From positions 1-14,144 of the forward strand of contig CABUKW010000075.1 of assembly GCA_902492275.1 (NCBI GenBank): a DNA stretch of 14,144 bases, read 5' to 3'. Source of the DNA: an uncultured Peptococcaceae bacterium. Its GTDB lineage: Bacteria; Bacillota; Peptococcia; Peptococcales; Peptococcaceae. The translations under genes and the position numbers were made by a program. Of this stretch, positions 13,397 through 14,144 are shown in pieces. The notes below the pieces were generated by a model. The model was not told the origin of the DNA. It searched no databases and was given only the letters and a program-made list of their open reading frames with translations. Each line of letters begins with the position of its first letter. The first letter of the stretch is position 1.

Positions 13397-14144
13397 TTAT
13401 TCATCTAATTGCAGCACAGCCATGAAGGCTTCCTGCGGGATTTCCACCCGCCCCACCTGCTTCATGCGCTTTTTGCCTTCCTTTTGCTTTTCCAGCAGCT
13501 TGCGTTTTCGAGAAATATCGCCGCCGTAGCATTTGTCCAGCACACTCTTGCGCAGCGCTTTCACCGTTTCGCGGGCGATAATCTTATTGCCGATGGCAGC
13601 CTGAATGGGCACCTCAAACATCTGCCGCGGAATAATGCCCCGCAGCTTGCCCACCAACACCCGACCGTGAGAATAGGCTTTATCCTTATGCACAATACAG
13701 GATAACGCGTCCACCAGCTCGCCGTTGACCAGAATATCCAGCTTCACCAGCTTGGACTCCCGATAACCAATCATTTCATAATCCAACGAAGCATAGCCTT
13801 TGGTTTGCGTTTTCAATTGGTCGAAAAAGTCGTAAACAATTTCGCTCAAGGGCAATTCATATTTGATATTGACGCGGGTTTCGGTCATATATTCCATATT
13901 CACGAAGGTGCCCCGTTTATCCTGAGAGATTTTCATCACCGCGCCCACATAGTCGGTGGGCACCATAATGGATGCCGCCACATAAGGTTCTTCGATTAAC
14001 TGAATGCTGGACGGTTCCGGCATCTGGGCTGGGTTATCAATCTGCACCACAGAGCCGTCGGTTTTGGTAATCTGATAGATTACGCTGGGCGCAGTGGTAA
14101 TCAAGTCCAAATCGTATTCCCGTTCCAAACGTTCCTGAATGATT
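13397..14144 (-). CDS. lepA: Elongation factor 4 (LepA), C-terminal part, cut by window edge
   Basis: The reading frame stays open to the window end, so the 5' part of the gene lies beyond 14144; about 248 codons are visible. LepA is a ribosomal GTPase that promotes back-translocation and aids translation under stress. The visible portion covers the EF-G-like domain V (EEPYVAASIMVPTDYVGAVM; GTFVNMEYM; ELPLSEIVYDFFDQLKTQTK) and the LepA-specific C-terminal domain, ending CYGGDISRKRKLLEKQKEGK...RVEIPQEAFMAVL, which is diagnostic. The apparent start near 14128 is an internal TTG (Leu) and is not a true start. Composition is GC-rich compared with the neighbouring sulfotransferase block (60% by hand count for 13621-13680), so lepA likely represents the resident chromosome. 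Confidence 0.97.
   Translation of the reverse strand, partial: IIQERLEREYDLDLITTAPSVIYQITKTDGSVVQIDNPAQMPEPSSIQLIEEPYVAASIMVPTDYVGAVMKISQDKRGTFVNMEYMTETRVNIKYELPLSEIVYDFFDQLKTQTKGYASLDYEMIGYRESKLVKLDILVNGELVDALSCIVHKDKAYSHGRVLVGKLRGIIPRQMFEVPIQAAIGNKIIARETVKALRKSVLDKCYGGDISRKRKLLEKQKEGKKRMKQVGRVEIPQEAFMAVLQLDE

Noticed and set aside
1..14144. CRISPR array, tRNA, rRNA or insertion sequence
   Set aside because: I saw no regularly spaced repeats, no tRNA T-loop pattern with a matching acceptor stem, and no transposase or integrase motif.

Overview
The window looks like a chromosomal segment of an anaerobic, low-to-mid-GC Bacillota. A gut member of the Negativicutes or Clostridia is plausible, but no rRNA is present and the exact taxon is not established. 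The clues are AGGAGG-type ribosome binding sites, an ECF sigma/DUF4179 pair, a desulfoferrodoxin-type regulator, an iron-sulfur flavoprotein, an arylsulfate sulfotransferase without a signal peptide, and a perfect Spo0J/ParB-type parS site.

Layout. Positions 1-758 hold no convincing gene. They contain a REP-like inverted repeat (60-150), stem-loops ending in a strong rightward terminator (480-514), a YefM-operator-like TGTACA pair (418-437) and a 16-bp parS palindrome (559-574). Leftward from 2632 to 759 lie an ECF sigma factor and its DUF4179 partner, overlapping by ATGA. Divergent from them (2889-4156) is a two-gene operon: an XRE helix-turn-helix fused to a complete desulfoferrodoxin/superoxide-reductase-like domain, then a CX2CX2CX7C iron-sulfur flavoprotein, again with an ATGA overlap. 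Near-identical 25-bp direct repeats (2660 and 4163) flank this operon. A DUF2974 alpha/beta-hydrolase (leftward) and NudC (rightward) diverge from a shared promoter region at 5518-5737.

From 6596 to 9001 there is a shared bidirectional terminator, a YefM-YoeB toxin-antitoxin operon with its TGTACA operator, an ArsR-family repressor with a nitroreductase, and an ArsC/Spx-like thioredoxin-fold protein. All of these genes run leftward.

From 9066 to 13261 there is a visibly AT-rich block, also leftward: a Crp/Fnr-family regulator, an SLC13/DASS-type permease and an arylsulfate sulfotransferase. A 16-bp palindrome sits about 42 bp upstream of the inferred permease transcription start, where a class II Crp/Fnr activator would bind. 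The window ends inside lepA (elongation factor 4), whose base composition is clearly GC-richer.

Two systems deserve attention. The first is the one-component sensor that merges an XRE DNA-binding domain with a superoxide-reductase iron centre, coupled to an Fe-S flavoprotein. The second is the Crp/Fnr - anion permease - cytosolic arylsulfate sulfotransferase cluster, which may be a transferred system for taking up and trans-sulfating phenolic sulfates. Functions are inferred from motifs read by eye; no database search was run.
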